A stretch of 64,000 nt of DNA from Saccoglossus kowalevskii (lineage: Eukaryota > Hemichordata > Enteropneusta > Harrimaniidae). The translations under genes and the position numbers were made by a program. Below are positions 62,701-64,000 of the stretch, piece by piece (the first letter of the stretch is position 1; each line of letters begins with the position of its first letter). The stretch is from NCBI RefSeq assembly GCF_000003605.2, contig NW_003120923.1, forward strand, positions 418,706-482,705, in the 5' to 3' direction. Under the pieces are notes generated by a model that worked only from the letters and a program-made list of their open reading frames with translations, ran no database searches and was not told where the DNA came from.

Positions 62701-64000
62701 ACCAGGTACCCGTGGAACGGATGGTGTCGCTTTTTCCTTCGACATGGATACTCAAGGTATGAATGCTGATATTACCATTTTTGTACTAAAACAACTTGTT
62801 TTCTTGTAAATTGGATTCTGGTATTTAGTGAAAATCATGCCGCTCATATCGCGATGCGTTGAGTACTGAAATAAATTTACATTGAAATTCTTGAGAAAGA
62901 AGTCAACAACATTTAACTATTTTGTGTATTATAGCTTGGTTGCCGATGGCAACAGCTGAGCATCAATAGCGTAACAATATGCCGTGGAATGAGGTGCCAT
63001 CGATATATTGAGTATATTTATTTTTTCGTGTTTTGTTGATAATATCATCAGCGTTATGGTGAAAGTGACGATTGCCATATTATGTCACCTTCTTGCAGGC
63101 GTTGATAGTGCAATTCAAATACTGACACCAAAATTAGGCCGGGATTGGAAGAGATTAGGTCGAACGTTGACTGTTTCGGATCCAGACCTCGCCGTGATAG
63201 AAAGCAACGATTCCCGCGATTTAGAAGAGCAAATCTACCAAATGTTTCGGAAATGGAAACAAAAGGAAGGGAACAGAGCAGATATTTATGTGTTGGTAGA
63301 AGCACTTAAAGCAATAGATCGGTGTGACTTGGCGCATACTATCAAGAGATGTTGTGGACTCGGTATGCATACATTTTCAGTTGTCATGTGCCTACACGCA
63401 GCCATACACACAATGGCAAACTTCACCTAATATAATGGTCTATTTTATATGTTTTGCGAAGACTGCGCATTCAACCGTGCAAATCGACGCCAAGTGAGGA
63501 CTGCTCTCACTGGTCACTGATCGTGTCCCTCATGAATACTGCTCAAAGATTTTTTTCAATACATGTGTAAAAGAAAACGTATTTGTATGCACGCGGTAAA
63601 TTCTTGCACGTACTATATCTCGTGAACTGAAGGTGAATTTTGGGTTATTTTGTCGAAGGGGAATACGCAGGGATAGATGTAACAACACGTGTATAGTAGT
63701 TGATTTACCTTGGTCAATAGGCATACATTCACACTTAAAAAAATAAAGAGGCGGTGAGTGTGAAACGTTATCACAGAATACTCATATAAATACATTTTTT
63801 ATATAAAAAAGCGCTCCAAATTTCCCTATTGTCACCGACATTACATAAATATAAAATGGGCTTGTTTTCATTAATGACCGTAATTCGGAATCCTTTCAAT
63901 TTACTTACTGGGATAACTAAATGTTTCTTACAACAGGTCAATCCAGTACTAGGCCGAAAACACAAGCTGCATCTCGTGTTGTTCAACCACCTTCCACGGA
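56712..64000 (+). CDS. PIDD1-like: PIDD1-like LRR-ZU5-UPA-death-domain protein (3' end outside window)
   Basis: Coding exons: 56712-57504, 57809-57960, 58862-59161, 59466-59651, 60538-60854, 61510-62014, 62654-62756, 63099-63362 and 63937-64000+. All phases join and give about 894 residues so far. The 5' part of the first exon starts at an AG at 56692, so a non-coding exon lies upstream. Domains: about seven leucine-rich repeats with a cap (about 10-255), a Ser/Thr-rich linker, a first ZU5 (about 320-430, including KFEIPPNAV and FTPDGFLFQKP) ending in HFS at 426-428, a weaker second ZU5-like part (about 480-585), UPA (about 590-750), a short linker and a death domain (about 788-872, LGRDWKRLGRTL). 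This is the PIDD1 order. PIDD1 self-cleaves in the ZU5 region and builds the caspase-2 platform with RAIDD or an NF-kB platform with RIP1 and NEMO. The second HFS motif of human PIDD1 is not visible here. An uncommon tail (SSTRPKTQAASRVV) follows the death domain. Confidence 0.88.
57609..57624. promoter_or_regulatory. CTCF-like motif in the first PIDD1-like intron
   Basis: GGCGCCCTCTAGTGTC resembles the reverse form of the animal CTCF core (GCGCCCYCTRGTGGC). A weaker match, GGCGCCCTCTCGTGCC, lies at 52303-52318. Motif matching alone does not show binding, and GCGCCCTC is frequent in this window. Confidence 0.3.
60050..60405. repeat. Interspersed repeat in a PIDD1-like intron (family of 46623-47035)
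   Basis: GATACCTCAAA, CGGAGGTCGAT, GCCGAAATTCAAAAAGTTT, GGTCCGGTCAAACT and GGCGTTACGGTGACAGAT are shared in order with the copy at 46623-47035. The plus-strand open frame (about 60000-60278) is basic and includes MPKFKKFRTDLANF, but the other copy does not keep the frame well, so it is probably not coding. Confidence 0.65.
62338..62510. repeat. 19-base minisatellite in a PIDD1-like intron
   Basis: About nine head-to-tail units of ACATATATACCTCGAGTTG, with CTCGGG/CTCGAG and ATAT/ATAC variants, lie between the UPA exon and the linker exon. Confidence 0.95.

Noticed and set aside
1-64000. Retrovirus, LTR element, Polinton, LINE or CRISPR array
   Set aside because: No reverse transcriptase, integrase, capsid or DNA polymerase motif, no long terminal repeats and no regular spaced repeats with unique spacers were seen.

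Overview
The window is intron-bearing, AT-rich animal genomic DNA with multi-exon genes, GT-AG introns, many short DNA-transposon relics and one 50-base assembly gap (41904-41953). Two gene types are recognisable. One is a tandem cluster of galactose-3-O-sulfotransferase (Gal3ST) genes. The other is a PIDD1-like gene with leucine-rich repeats, ZU5 and UPA domains and a death domain. This suggests a bilaterian, most likely a marine invertebrate deuterostome (hemichordate, cephalochordate or similar). The species assignment is inference.

Layout: 1-7.4 kb is gene-poor, with short transposable elements and a palindrome array. 7.42-26.45 kb and 27.11-44.15 kb are two diverged copies of one large segmental tandem duplication, separated by a 0.65 kb spacer. 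Each copy carries two Gal3ST genes, called here A and B (order A1-B1 then A2-B2). A fifth, more diverged gene C lies at 49.7-51.3 kb. All five are on the plus strand. Each has a tiny start exon (MAPAQQL or MESAQL) followed by one large exon that encodes the type II membrane anchor and the whole catalytic domain. A1 is broken by a nonsense change and a frameshift. B2 is broken by an inserted terminal-inverted-repeat element. B1, A2 and C read open. The duplication has therefore been resolved reciprocally: one block keeps B and the other keeps A. A and B are nearly identical across much of the catalytic exon but differ at the N terminus and in much of the surrounding DNA, which points to gene conversion. 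Short fragments of another Gal3ST 3' end lie downstream of B1 and B2.

Inside the duplicated blocks are other relics: a Tc1-type transposase remnant in both blocks, a frameshifted RING-finger fragment found only in block 1, reverse-strand membrane-protein-like exons that may be the end of a class C GPCR, and other open frames. A block of about 190 bp ending in a consensus splice donor lies 1.8-3 kb upstream of every start exon. It is a candidate non-coding first exon or promoter.

44.1-47.4 kb and 51.4-56.7 kb are repeat-rich. From 56.7 kb to the window end the PIDD1-like gene runs through nine visible coding exons and is cut by the window edge. It keeps the first PIDD-type HFS self-cleavage motif but appears to lack the second. 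No retroviral, LTR or Polinton element was recognised.
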